A stretch of 64,000 bases of DNA from contig CAZCZI010000019.1 in NCBI GenBank assembly GCA_964503045.1, forward strand, positions 1 through 64,000. Direction: 5' to 3'. Positions 16,959 through 25,957 of this stretch are shown one piece after another. Both the position numbers and the translations under genes were made by a program. This stretch comes from CAYZJR01 sp964503045. Its GTDB lineage: Bacteria; Cyanobacteriota; Vampirovibrionia; Obscuribacterales; Obscuribacteraceae. The notes under the pieces were generated by a model. It was not told the DNA's origin and did not search any database. It was given only the letters and a program-made list of their open reading frames with translations. Each line of letters starts with the position of its first letter. The first letter of the stretch is position 1.

Positions 16959-18143
16959 TTATTGTCCGCCCAATGAGCCTGTATTTTTCAGCGCTTCAGA
17001 ATTATCGGCCTGACCGGTTTTATTGGTGTCGGTCAGGAAAGTCTCTTCCATCCAGCGATCTGGGTTTTTCGGGTCGTACTCGAATTCAATGTCTTTCGGT
17101 AGTGACGGGTTGAAAAACTGAGCCCGTTTGATGTCTTCTCTGGCGAGAATGGACTTGCCCTGTTTGTGCCAGAGAAAAGCCCGAGCTAGGTAGAAATTAG
17201 CCTGGTTGGGGTCCAAGCGAATGGCGTCCTCTAGGTTTGCCATTGCCGCTCCATCACTGCCGAGCTGCATGCAGGCTTTGGCGCGGTGATAGTAGAGGTC
17301 GGCGTTGGTGTTGTCTTGCTTGATTGCAGCTGTGAAATCTTCAAGCGCCTGTTGCGCGTTCTTCAATTTGAAGAATTCTTTGCCGCGCTTTGCTTTTAAA
17401 TCGGAGTTATTTGGATCAAAAGATATGGCACGGTCATAATCTTTAACTGCATCTTCCGGTTTTGACAAGCCACTAAATGCGGTGCCACGTTGGATGTAGG
17501 CTTTGCCGTATTCCGGCTCAATTTGAATCGCGAAGTTATAGTCTTTGAGTGCGTCTTCGAATTTGCCTAGTTCTTTGAATACATCACCGCGTCCGACCAG
17601 AGCTCGTGCGTTTCTTGGGTTCTTCTTCAAAGCAATTACATAATTCTGCATTGCTTCTTCTTGCTTGCCTTGTCCCTTGTAAGCGTCTGCCAGACCGCTG
17701 TATGCATCTGAGAGGTCGGGATCGATTTTGATTGCTGCTTGAAAATCCTCTACGGCGCTTTTGTGTTGGTTGTTAGCCACATAGGACAATCCGCGCCAGA
17801 GATACGGAACGGCGCTGTGCTCGTCATAAGTCATCGCCTGGGTGAAGTCTTTGATCGCCAGTCCGTAATGTTGCTGCTCGTAGAAGGCGCGTCCGCGACC
17901 AATGTAGGCTCGGGCGTCTGATTCGGCTGTTCCAATCGACAGGTCAAACGACTGTATGGCTTCTGCAGTCTTTTTCTGCTTAAGAAGGCTCATTCCTTGT
18001 TCGTAGTACGCTCCAGCCGTATCATCTGCAAAAGCAGGCGACCCAACCACTGCCAGTCCGATACTGAGGCTCAAAGCGACTGCAAGAGTGCTCACACCTA
18101 AATTAATGCCCATGCTTCCTTTACCCATGCCCTTCGTTTTCAC
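16959..18143 (-). CDS. Secreted TPR-repeat protein
   Basis: 394 residues. Signal peptide (LGVSTLAVALSLSIGLAVVG, cleavage after PAFA), then about nine canonical 34-residue TPRs (AYYEQGMSLLKQKKTAEAIQSFDLSI and similar, each with the W/G/Y/A/P spacing), ending in a polar tail. Single-unit TPRs with DPNN linkers resemble the O-GlcNAc-transferase/Sel1-like TPR superhelix. Likely a periplasmic scaffold. Upstream intergenic is short (91 bp) from the MshEN-repeat gene, but co-transcription is unproven. Confidence 0.85.
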   Translation of the reverse strand: MKTKGMGKGSMGINLGVSTLAVALSLSIGLAVVGSPAFADDTAGAYYEQGMSLLKQKKTAEAIQSFDLSIGTAESDARAYIGRGRAFYEQQHYGLAIKDFTQAMTYDEHSAVPYLWRGLSYVANNQHKSAVEDFQAAIKIDPDLSDAYSGLADAYKGQGKQEEAMQNYVIALKKNPRNARALVGRGDVFKELGKFEDALKDYNFAIQIEPEYGKAYIQRGTAFSGLSKPEDAVKDYDRAISFDPNNSDLKAKRGKEFFKLKNAQQALEDFTAAIKQDNTNADLYYHRAKACMQLGSDGAAMANLEDAIRLDPNQANFYLARAFLWHKQGKSILAREDIKRAQFFNPSLPKDIEFEYDPKNPDRWMEETFLTDTNKTGQADNSEALKNTGSLGGQ

Positions 18144-18234
18144 GTGGAATTCTCCCGCCAGACGGAATTGAAGGCTAATTCTACCGTTTTATGGTTCGTT
18201 CGTGGATCTTTTGGACGTTTTCGGCGCCTATTGA

Positions 18235-19395
18235 TTACTCTTCAGCGACTGGTTTGCGAATTCCCAGCTCTTCGAGGGCATCATCGAAGCTGACTTTGTT
18301 CTTTTTGGCATATTGCAGAGCTGAGACTGCTCCATCTATGCCGAGATAGCCATGTTTCAAAAGATATTGGCAGCGAAGCGACGCAATAAGGGTGGCTTCG
18401 TCGATGGCTCCCGAGACGACCAGCATCTTGCCGATCAATGACGGGTACTTGTTGCTCAACTGTATTGCTTCGACGATGTCTGCTTCCGTGACCAGCCCTG
18501 TGAGCTTCAGAAGCTCTCCAAGAACCGGTGAAGGTGCTTTGTTGTCTCCGGCGATGTCACCGAAAACCATCTTGTGAATCTCATCGGTTGCCTGTTTAAG
18601 TGCGATTGTCGATGAGCAAACTTGTTCGTGAAGTTGCATCGCCTTATCAAAGATGCGTCTTGAAATCAAACCCAGGTCTACGATTGCCTCTCCAAGGCTC
18701 TGTTGATTATTCAGACTCGTTTCCATTGCATTTAAAATCTCGGCTTCGGTTGCCAGACCACAAAGCACCAAAAACTCGCCGAATCGGACGTTCCTTTTGG
18801 CGGGATTGGGCTGCAGAGCATGTGCTTCCAAGGCAAGCGCCGATGGAGACGTGCTAAAAGAGATGTTCGGTTTGAGCCTGTCGACTGCTTGCTCGACTGA
18901 AAGGCGTTTGTCGCGAATCATTGACTGTGCATCAAGAGCTTTCGTCAAGAGCGTGTGATCGATAACCCCGTTGAGAATTAAGACCCTGCCGAGGCGCATG
19001 CCTGTTTCGTAGCTGATTTTTTTTGCTTCTTCCAACTGGCTGGCGGTAATGGCGCCTGACTCCAAAAGAATGCTGCCCAACGTGCTTCTGTCCGAGCTGT
19101 TGGCGACTCCAATAGTGCTGAGCGCCTCGGATGCGGACATTCCGTTTGTTCTCACCAGACTCGCGGCTTCCTTCGCTGACTCCATCGGATAAGAATTGCG
19201 ATTGACCAGCGATTGCAGCTCCACCACCAGCTTGAGCTCTTCCTCGGTCAACCGTCCTGACAAAACCAACGTGCGACCGAGCGGCAGTCCAAACTGCGGC
19301 GCTACTTGAAGTGCGTCATTGAGATCGGTCTCGCTGACCAGCTTGAGTTCGACGAGGAGATCTCCGAACCTAAATGTGGTGGCTGTGTCCTTCAT
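18235..19395 (-). CDS. Protein of four tandem MshEN-like modules (eight half-repeats)
   Basis: 386 residues, soluble. Eight half-repeats follow the pattern xxGxxLxxxGxxxxxxLxxAL: residues 9-31, 39-61, 106-128, 135-157, 204-226, 234-256, 292-314 and 321-343. The pairs are about 29 residues apart and modules about 90-98 apart. This is the architecture of the MshEN/T2SSE N-terminal domain, which in some ATPases binds cyclic di-GMP through RLGxxLxxxG motifs. Here there is no GspE ATPase domain. Half-repeats RFGDLLVEL, RLGRVLILNG and RFGEFLVLCG keep the Arg-x-Gly. A nucleotide-sensing adaptor is an inference; a purely structural role is possible. Confidence 0.78.
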   Translation of the reverse strand: MKDTATTFRFGDLLVELKLVSETDLNDALQVAPQFGLPLGRTLVLSGRLTEEELKLVVELQSLVNRNSYPMESAKEAASLVRTNGMSASEALSTIGVANSSDRSTLGSILLESGAITASQLEEAKKISYETGMRLGRVLILNGVIDHTLLTKALDAQSMIRDKRLSVEQAVDRLKPNISFSTSPSALALEAHALQPNPAKRNVRFGEFLVLCGLATEAEILNAMETSLNNQQSLGEAIVDLGLISRRIFDKAMQLHEQVCSSTIALKQATDEIHKMVFGDIAGDNKAPSPVLGELLKLTGLVTEADIVEAIQLSNKYPSLIGKMLVVSGAIDEATLIASLRCQYLLKHGYLGIDGAVSALQYAKKNKVSFDDALEELGIRKPVAEE

Positions 19396-19457
19396 GCTTG
19401 ATTACCACAATAAAAATTCAAATACAGGGATGAAAGACCAGTAAAGTATCAGATTCT

Positions 19458-19934
19458 CTACGGTTCTTCCAGTTGTCGGGGGTTGTACGGGTTGCAGCTT
19501 TTCAAGTTTCGTTCGGCAATTTCTTGAATGACGATGTTTGGTTTGTCGTATTCAATAAGTTCCGGAGAAAACAGGTAACACCATTGCACTGTGACTCTGC
19601 CTGCCGTTCGGGAAAAGAATGGTTGGAGCCAGCGTCCGAACGAATCAGTAAACATCAAGATGCGCAGGTCTTGTCTGCCCTTTGTTTCGAACGTTTGAGA
19701 GTTGCGCTTCTCATGTTCGCTCTGTCCTGCGAGGTTCAATGGAATCGGGATAGCATTAAGCGTCAGAGGGCGCTTGTAGACGAGACCTATAGTGTCATCA
19801 GTGATGACATCACCTAAGCCAACACCGGTGGCCATATCGAGGTTGTTTCGAGAGGCGCGTTGCAATTGGAAATCAGACAATGACAACGGCGTCAGACTCG
19901 GAAAGTATGTGTTGATCTCAAATGAAGTCTGCCG
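19458..19934 (-). pseudogene. AlgX/AlgJ-like acetyltransferase, C-terminal remnant
   Basis: The open frame begins directly after the MBOAT stop. It reads SFEINTYFPSLTPLSLSDF..., then ILMFTDSFGRWLQPFF..., ending with PNIVIQEIAERNL. These are C-terminal landmarks of AlgX/AlgJ-like SGNH acetyltransferases (YFPxLxPLSLSDF, TDSFGxxLxPFL, DxVIxExxER). The N-terminal half, with the membrane anchor and the catalytic Ser and Asp-His blocks, is missing. No start codon with a ribosome site remains. It is therefore a deletion remnant (or an assembly join), not a complete enzyme. Confidence 0.78.
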
Positions 19935-21021
19935 TCAAAATCGATAGTAGAGAAACGGGCTGTATGTTCCAGCCGTAAGTTCTGCTAAAGAACAGCCCAG
20001 GCACAGCCATACGAGAGCGAATCGAGTGACAGGTCCGGACAGGAGTCTCAAAGGAGCCGTGCTTTTTGTAGGCACTGCGCTGTCGGTAGGCACTGTGGTT
20101 GGTGCTGTCGGCGGTGCCGATTGTTTCCAAAGGACGTTGAAGAAAGGGGTCGATGCAAAAAATGCGATGGGAAGAATCACGGCGAGGTGATTGTTCAAAT
20201 ATTGCCCTAATGCGCTCTGTGCTGCGTACGGCGTAAAATCGAAAAACATTACGCGCAGAAACCACATGGCTTGGGCGAAGGATTCGGATCTGAAGATAAC
20301 CCAGCCAATCATCACAATCAGCATCACGTACACATGCCGCAAAAGCTTCGGTAGCTTATCCAACTTGGCTCCGAGACCAAGCCTCTCCAGACCTATGAAG
20401 GTGCCGTGAAACAAGCCCCAGACGACGAACGTCCATGCGGCACCATGCCACAATCCGCATGTCAAAAACACGAGCAAGAGGTTTATATACGTCCTTGATG
20501 TTCCTTGGCGATTACCACCAAGCGGAACGTAAACATACTCCATGAACCAGCGTGAGAGCGAGATGTGCCACCGTCTCCAGAAATCGCGTATAGAGGTGGC
20601 TGTATAGGGATAATTGAAGTTTTCTTCGAATCGAAACCCGAACATAAGCCCGAGTCCAATTGCCATGTCCGAGTAGCCTGAAAAGTCGAAATAGATTTGA
20701 ATCGTGTAGCAGATGGTGGCGAACCAAGCCAAACCCGTGCTCACTTGATTGGTTGGCAAATTGAAAATTTTATCTGCCGCCACTGCCACCACATTCGCTA
20801 TCAGAACTTTCTTTCCCAGACCACACGAAAATCGTCTCACGCCCTCGCCGAACTTATCGAAGGTATGCGAGCGCTTCATCAGCTGCGGGATTATGTAGTG
20901 GTACCGCACAATCGGCCCGGCGATTAATTGAGTTCCGCCAAAACAGTCCAGGCAGCAAAAAGTAGACTGCCAGGACTATTGGTAAGAAGCCTAAGAGGAA
21001 AATGAGTGAGCTAAATACCAC
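19935..21021 (-). pseudogene. AlgI-like MBOAT O-acyltransferase with internal deletion
   Basis: The C-terminal about 334 residues are intact: QLIAGPIVRYHYIIPQL, IYFDFSGYSDMAIGLG, NYPYTATSIRDFWRRWHISL and the catalytic-His segment GLWHGAAWTF, ending FLYYRF. Upstream, in another frame (21021 to about 20935), is a correct AlgI N-terminus (VVFSSLIFLLGFLPIVLAV then FLLPGLFWRN). The 100-plus residues that normally lie between, including several membrane helices, are absent, and the junction near 20935 shifts frame. AlgI proteins transfer acetyl groups across the membrane onto polysaccharide with an AlgX/J partner. This copy should be non-functional unless the join is artefactual. Confidence 0.8.
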
Positions 21022-21034
21022 TTAGGTTCGTCGA

Positions 21035-21247
21035 TTATCGCGCTGTTGTCGACTGGAACAGGAGCAGCAAGCGCCCGCCATGCGGTCCGGTATTGAGCGG
21101 AGTCATGCTCGTCAGTTGGTAGCCGTATCGCATGTGTTCCAAAATTTGGTCAGCGATCGTGTCGGCCGGCTCGATCACCTGTACGATGTAGGGAGGTTGT
21201 TCGTAGAACTCGCCCTGGGCATTCATGAAATCTTTTAGTCTAGCCAC
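21035..21247 (-). CDS. Small DUF4177-like protein
   Basis: 70 residues, GTG start with AGAGG about 10 nt upstream. Pattern YIVQVIEPADTIADQILEHMRYGYQLTSMTP...GGRLLLLFQ is strand-helix-strand-strand like small DUF4177 proteins (a helix ending in GWELVS, then FxFKR). Only 13 bp separate it from the broken MBOAT gene, so it was probably first in that operon. Function unknown. Confidence 0.5.
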   Translation of the reverse strand: MARLKDFMNAQGEFYEQPPYIVQVIEPADTIADQILEHMRYGYQLTSMTPLNTGPHGGRLLLLFQSTTAR

Positions 21248-21364
21248 TCTTGATTTCCTCTAGGAATCCGACAACTTATAACAGTAACATCTGATTGTAT
21301 TGGGAATAAAGTATTGGCACCAATCGAAGTTGTATCCGAGCATGCGAAGTTGTAATCAGCAATT

Positions 21365-22189
21365 GTGAAAACACTCTGCGTATTATTTTTGTTGTTAACG
21401 CTTGTATCGGCGCCGCTGCCAGCGTTTGCAGGCGATGTTCTTGACGATTTGTCGAGGACAGGTCTCGTTGACAAGACGGAAGAGAAGAACTCCGAACTCA
21501 GCCAGCGTGCTTTGTACAGCAAGAGTTTCGACAACTGGTGCAAATACTATTTGGCGGGCAAGGACGCAGAGGCTGACAAGGAATGGGCGAAGCTCTTGCC
21601 GATGGTGAAAGACTGCACTTCATTGAGATCGTTGATTCGCGGCGCCAACACTCGGCTTCAGTTTATGGATGGGGAGGAACATCAACAACTGATCGAACGA
21701 GGCGACTCCTTTTTTGCTGACATTATGATGTTGAAGGCAACCGAAAAAGTGTTGGGGAAAAAGAACCTGCAGGTTGCCTCCATTTATGACTATATAAGCA
21801 ATTGCTACGTCGATGTACGCAACTATCAGAAAGCAGTTGAATTCCAGCTGATCGCCTATAAAATCCGCGAGGAGAAGTGGGGAAAAAACAGCACGAAGCT
21901 TGCCAATGATATTCGAGGTATGGCGAGTAAAACTTTCAATGCAGGTCTCTACGATCTTTGCACGCCATATGCCAAACGCATGGTTGAGCTAGGAACCACC
22001 TACGGTGACCGTATGTTCATTCGAGAGGGAACTTCTTATCTGACTCGAATGAAAGAGAAAAAGAATTTGCCCGTGGTCAAGAAACTTAACGACAAATCAA
22101 AGACTGCTGACAAACACGCTCAAGCTGCAAATGCTGCCAGACAAAAAGCAAGCAGGCTCACCAACTTTGTTGATGAGCTAAGCAAATAA
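21365..22189 (+). CDS. Secreted TPR-like protein
   Basis: 274 residues, GTG start. Signal peptide (TLCVLFLLLTLVSAPLPAFA). The mature part is helical with kinesin-light-chain-type repeats (ADIMMLKATEKVLGKKNLQVASIYDYISNCYVDVRNYQKAVEF then IAYKIREEKWG), ending in a Lys/Ala-rich helix KTADKHAQAANAARQKAS. Paralogous in style to the TPR genes at 12100 and 40231. Extracytoplasmic; partner unknown. Confidence 0.75.
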   Translation: MKTLCVLFLLLTLVSAPLPAFAGDVLDDLSRTGLVDKTEEKNSELSQRALYSKSFDNWCKYYLAGKDAEADKEWAKLLPMVKDCTSLRSLIRGANTRLQFMDGEEHQQLIERGDSFFADIMMLKATEKVLGKKNLQVASIYDYISNCYVDVRNYQKAVEFQLIAYKIREEKWGKNSTKLANDIRGMASKTFNAGLYDLCTPYAKRMVELGTTYGDRMFIREGTSYLTRMKEKKNLPVVKKLNDKSKTADKHAQAANAARQKASRLTNFVDELSK

Positions 22190-22293
22190 AATTCTCTTTT
22201 GGGTTTGGTTCAACGCGACTTAACAGGAACTTTTGTCCCAAAAACTCATCTTCTCCGGCAAGAAATTCGGCAAATGTCGGGAGGAACTGACTG

Positions 22294-23048
22294 ATGGCAA
22301 AGCACAAATTAGCGGGACTGGCCCTTGCAACTGGACTGAGTTTGGTTCAGTGCTCATTTGTGGCAGTCATGGCGGACGAAATAAAGTCCGTTAAGAAGGA
22401 AGTCGTTTCTGATGGAGTTACAACTACCGAAACTACCACCACGAAGACTACTAGTACTGCCCCGGCAACAATACAAGGAACTGTAGTTACAACAGTAGAA
22501 CCGAAAACGCTTCTGCTTACGATCGATGAGCGTCGACTCGCACTCGAGCGGTTGATTGATGCCGAACTGTTGAACGGAAACATCAACGCAGCCTTAGCGC
22601 AAGATTTGAAAAACGAGCTCGTGCGTGTCAAGACCTTGCAGGCTTTAGAAGGCAGACCGATGACATATTTGAACTTGGTTCCGCTTGCAGCCGACCTCGA
22701 TGTTGTTGTGACACGGCTGAAGACAGTCAGCCCAGCGATCGACCTTGCGCCTATGGTAGGCACTAAGAATCATCATCAGCAATACGTTGTTTGTTCCGCT
22801 GGACGATCTTCTCGTTCGCAGAATCGAACTGGAACCAAAAAATCGTAGTTTCGCTGGCGAATGGAAAGATTTCTGGCGACCAGGCGAACCTGCTTAGAGC
22901 GCAACTTGACTCTATTGCACGCACCGAGGCAAACATGCTCTCGGACGGCAATATCGATCACTACGAAAGCCGTACGCTCTACAAAGAATTCGATAGAGTC
23001 GGCAGCAAACTAGACAGCTACATTGCGTCGTCAGGCGGCAGCCTGTAG
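22294..23048 (+). pseudogene. Secreted two-repeat helical protein broken by two +1 shifts
   Basis: Frame 1 (22294-22765) gives a signal peptide, a Thr-rich linker, and a repeat TIDERRLALERLIDAELLNGNINAALAQDL. After GTK the natural continuation (IIISNTLFVPLDDLLVRRIELEP) is in another frame, and from the A-run at 22837-22842 it moves again to KIVVSLANGKISGDQANLLRAQLDS, running to 23048. Removing one base near 22768 and one A restores a single protein whose second half repeats the first (VRRIE...ANGKISGDQANLL). As sequenced, frame 1 stops at 22848. Ribosome site GGGAGGAACTGACTG before the ATG is good. Sequencing error is possible, since one site is a homopolymer. Confidence 0.75.
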
Positions 23049-23096
23049 TTGTTCTTAGCGGGTAAAGAACCTGCTTTCTATTGACCGTGGCTTGTC

Positions 23097-23144
23097 GGTT
23101 CTCGCTTCGAGCTTTCGAGCTTTCGAGCTTTCGAGGCGAGAACC
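23097..23144. repeat. Hairpin with 8-bp tandem repeat loop
   Basis: Arms GGTTCTCGC (23097-23105) and GCGAGAACC (23136-23144) flank 3.75 copies of TTCGAGCT. The whole unit can fold into one long stem because the repeat is itself palindromic (AGCT, TTCGAA-like). Confidence 0.85.
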
Positions 23145-23178
23145 CCGAGTCGAACACGCACCACAGATTATCCGGACT

Positions 23179-23370
23179 ATGAACACACTATCCATTGATG
23201 ATTGCGTTGCCCAGGGCACGCTTTTTGATCTATTAGAAGACGAGATGCGATTGTATTACATGTACTCTTCGCTGATGTCGTCAGACGCATACACAGCGCA
23301 ACTGCGCGCACGATTCAAGCGCTGCGAACTTTCGCACTGGAAACGCATTCAGATGCGCTCGATGCTCTGA
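23179..23370 (+). CDS. Small helical protein, possibly ferritin-like
   Basis: 63 residues from the ATG at 23179. Two helices: LFDLLEDEMRLYYMYSSLMSS and LRARFKRCELSHWKRIQM. The E-x6-Y and E-x2-H arrangement recalls one half of a ferritin-like metal site. No clear ribosome site. Composition looks protein-like but a family cannot be confirmed. Confidence 0.4.
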   Translation: MNTLSIDDCVAQGTLFDLLEDEMRLYYMYSSLMSSDAYTAQLRARFKRCELSHWKRIQMRSML

Positions 23371-23530
23371 ACCTGTCAGCTTCTGCTGCTGTCAAGTTCC
23401 TACGGTAGAAAGTTCATCCCAAATGTCCTATCATTCTCCCCTTGAGCGCTTAGATTATTCGATTTGATGCTTACGAAATCGGGCGCCCTTGGGTACCAGT
23501 TAGCAGCGACAACGCGTTTGGTTTTAAATC

Positions 23531-24598
23531 ATGAAAGAGCTGACGTTTAGTCAGGGAAGAGTCTCGTTCTCTCTCGAGACATTTGAAATGCAGCCGTGCT
23601 TGCCGGAAACACTTCCGATGAGAGTTCGCTGCTTTTACATGGACGAAGAAATGGGCCTCAATGAGGCACCCTTTATCGACTTTGAAGAATTCACGAAGCA
23701 GCGCGTCGAGAAAAAAGCTGCATGGCTGCATTTAGCAGGAACCATCAGTAGTGAATTTTGGAAGGAACTTTGTACCGTACTGGACATGGCGGATGAAGAT
23801 GTGAAACTTCTTCGGAGTCCTCACAAACGCCCATTTTTTGAAGAATTACCGCGTGCGCTGTTTTGGTCGTTGGAAAGACCCTCAGTCACAGACAATCTTG
23901 ATGCGTTGGAAACAATCAATTTCTTTTTGACGGAGAAAACATTAGTGACGCGTCAATTTAGTCACGACAATGCGTTTACCATGGTGGCGCACAAACTGAT
24001 GGCCAAAGGAGATCAAATCGGCTTCTTCACAATCGACTTGCTTGCCGCTACATTGCTTGATGATCTGATATCTAGTTTTGTAGAAGTTTTGATGTTGGGT
24101 GGCACAAAGTTGGAAGCCATACAAAACAAGATTATTCTCAATCCTGGAAAAGAAGAACTAAAGCTGATCAATAGAGCACAACAGATCATTTGGATCTATC
24201 TCAATGCAGTGTGGCCAGTGGAGACAATTTTTGCCGGCATCGCTAGATCTAAAAGTACGATCCTTACTCCAGAAGGAAGGGAGGAATTCAATCACAGAGT
24301 GGCCGAAGCTGGTTCAGTGCTAAGGTTGTTCGAGACTTATCGAGCTATGTCTTACAATCTAATGGATGTCTATGTTTCAGGTTTGGGCCTGCGTACTAAT
24401 GAAACGACCATGATCTTGACTGTCATTGCTACGCTGTTTCTTCCACCAACTCTCATCGCCGGCATTTACGGAATGAACTTTACGATTCCAGAACTACAGG
24501 TATCCTTCGGCTACTATATCTGCCTGGGATTCATGTTTCTTGTCTCGGGTGGACTCCTCGTTTGGCTCAAGAAGCGCGGCTTCATTCAGTTCTTCTAA
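23531..24598 (+). CDS. CorA-like divalent cation transporter
   Basis: 355 residues: a long cytosolic alpha/beta N-terminal domain, a long coiled stalk (IARSKSTILTPEGREEFNHRVAEAGSVLRLFETYRAM), and two C-terminal membrane helices with the signature IYGMNF between them, ending in a short Lys/Arg tail. GMN is the selectivity loop of CorA/ZntB channels for Mg2+, Co2+ or Zn2+. N-terminal aromatic and acidic segment KELTFSQGRVSFSLETFEMQP is typical of ZntB-like members. No strong ribosome site. Three CGATATCG palindromes lie just downstream. Confidence 0.9.
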   Translation: MKELTFSQGRVSFSLETFEMQPCLPETLPMRVRCFYMDEEMGLNEAPFIDFEEFTKQRVEKKAAWLHLAGTISSEFWKELCTVLDMADEDVKLLRSPHKRPFFEELPRALFWSLERPSVTDNLDALETINFFLTEKTLVTRQFSHDNAFTMVAHKLMAKGDQIGFFTIDLLAATLLDDLISSFVEVLMLGGTKLEAIQNKIILNPGKEELKLINRAQQIIWIYLNAVWPVETIFAGIARSKSTILTPEGREEFNHRVAEAGSVLRLFETYRAMSYNLMDVYVSGLGLRTNETTMILTVIATLFLPPTLIAGIYGMNFTIPELQVSFGYYICLGFMFLVSGGLLVWLKKRGFIQFF

Positions 24599-24925
24599 AG
24601 GTTTTTTTTCCCTTCACGGCGCATCGACCATATCGATTTCTGAAATTTCGGCGATATCGCTGAACCATTTGAATTTCATCGATATCGCCGAAGTGATACT
24701 TTGAAATCGATATCGCCGAAATTCTAGTCAATTTAGGGCAAGACTTCGTCTGCTACCGAGTAATTGTTTTTTTAGAGCGTCAAATGATTGAAATCAGGAT
24801 ACTCAATGAACAGCATGTTCATTGAGTGATGATTGTGCAAAGTCTGGTTTTGCGAAGGATCTCAAAGAGAAGACTTCGCGTTTTGGCGTACTGAATTTGG
24901 AGAGCCCGGCGTCGTAACGGATGGC
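24599..24925. other. Intergenic region with palindrome cluster
   Basis: Between convergent CorA and transposase-derived genes. No gene. A T8 run follows the CorA stop. The region carries three 18-bp CGATATCG palindromes at 24647-24720 and an AT-rich remainder. Confidence 0.6.
24647..24720. repeat. Three copies of the TTCNNCGATATCGNNGAA palindrome
   Basis: Copies at 24647-24664, 24675-24692 and 24703-24720, centre spacing 28 bp each, nearly three helical turns, so all lie on about the same DNA face. Same core as the dispersed element at 26857, 36755, 42676, 57806 and 63240. Confidence 0.85.
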
Positions 24926-25957
24926 TTAGGCAAAAAGTACTTTCACCATTGGCTCGGTTACAAATGAACGGAGCTGTTCACGACTGATGGGTGGGTGTTT
25001 TCCACAGGCTTGAAAGAGAAGATCAGAATCTTTGAATTGGGCACCGACGAATCCCCAATATCTGGCAAGAAATTTCTGTAAGTGCTTTCTGCTAACACCG
25101 TGAAAGATTCTGCGAACATGATCAAAGAATTGTTGCAGCTTCGCGCTGTCGATGTTGAAGAATTTGTCTAGACCCAAGCGTTTATTGACACGTTGGTAGG
25201 CTCCGATTCTAGTGCGCCGAACTTTGCCTTGAGCTTCAAGACAACTGAGAATTCCCAGGACATGTGACGTCGGCAGACCGGTTAAATCTATTATCTCGTC
25301 GGCCACTAATGGTTTATCAGAAAACGTCCTATACACCTTTAATTGCATTTCTGCTGGACATATAGTTTCGTCGAATTCTTCGGTCTCATCACTTTCTGAA
25401 TCTGCTTTGCGATTTCGAGTTTCCTCGTATTTCTGTCGAAGCTTTGCGTCTACGGCATCTTGTTCTTTGCGTGGTTCTTCTCGTGCTGGAGTTTCGCTAC
25501 TGCGCTTGCAGACAATTTCCGCGAACAAACTCGAGTCGACCTCGATTGATTCATCCATCAGAGTCTCTAGAATTACGGTATCTATCTTTTTTTCGATTAC
25601 ATGTGCAGTTGATTGGGAAATGCCCATGTGGTCTGCAAACAAATTTTCACTAACCTCAATTTGTCTTTGTCTTAGCCAAATGGCAGCTAAGTATGCGGCT
25701 GGCAATTGGATTCGCTGAAAAATTGTATTGTCGAACACGTCCACTGTGGACTTGCACGCATTGCAGACGACGTTGGAGGTTCCAGAAATGTGTTGCACGT
25801 TTTTGCTTCCACACTCTCGACAATTGGCTATATCGAGCTTTGTAAGAGTAATTAATCCGTTAGTGCATTTTGCTTCTGTGGGATACTTCTTTCTGAACTT
25901 GCGCATGACTTTTTTCAATTCTCTGGGTGAAATGGACGACCCAATTGGTAGTCGCAT
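24926..25957 (-). CDS. IS1595-transposase-derived Zn-ribbon/winged-helix protein
   Basis: 343 residues. Residues about 47-125 match the IS1595 transposase N-terminus: zinc ribbon CRECGSKNVQ...CNACK, then DNTIFQRIQLPAAYLAAIWL and DHMGISQSTAHVIEKKI. A charged linker follows, then a DprA-type winged helix (ADEIIDLTGLPTSHVLGILSCLEAQGKVRR). The C-terminus (VSRKHLQKFLARYWGFVGAQF) resembles the IS1595 C-terminal end. The DDE catalytic core is missing, replaced by the winged helix. No terminal inverted repeats were seen. The likely reading is a domesticated transposase acting as a DNA-binding regulator. Ribosome site GAGG lies 9 nt before the ATG. Confidence 0.7.
   Translation of the reverse strand: MRLPIGSSISPRELKKVMRKFRKKYPTEAKCTNGLITLTKLDIANCRECGSKNVQHISGTSNVVCNACKSTVDVFDNTIFQRIQLPAAYLAAIWLRQRQIEVSENLFADHMGISQSTAHVIEKKIDTVILETLMDESIEVDSSLFAEIVCKRSSETPAREEPRKEQDAVDAKLRQKYEETRNRKADSESDETEEFDETICPAEMQLKVYRTFSDKPLVADEIIDLTGLPTSHVLGILSCLEAQGKVRRTRIGAYQRVNKRLGLDKFFNIDSAKLQQFFDHVRRIFHGVSRKHLQKFLARYWGFVGAQFKDSDLLFQACGKHPPISREQLRSFVTEPMVKVLFA

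Noticed and set aside
22837..22842. Programmed ribosomal frameshift at the A6 run
   Set aside because: A second shift about 70 bp upstream is also needed and no stimulatory structure or conserved slippery heptamer is evident.
24926..25957. Active insertion sequence
   Set aside because: No DDE core, no terminal inverted repeats or target duplication around the gene.
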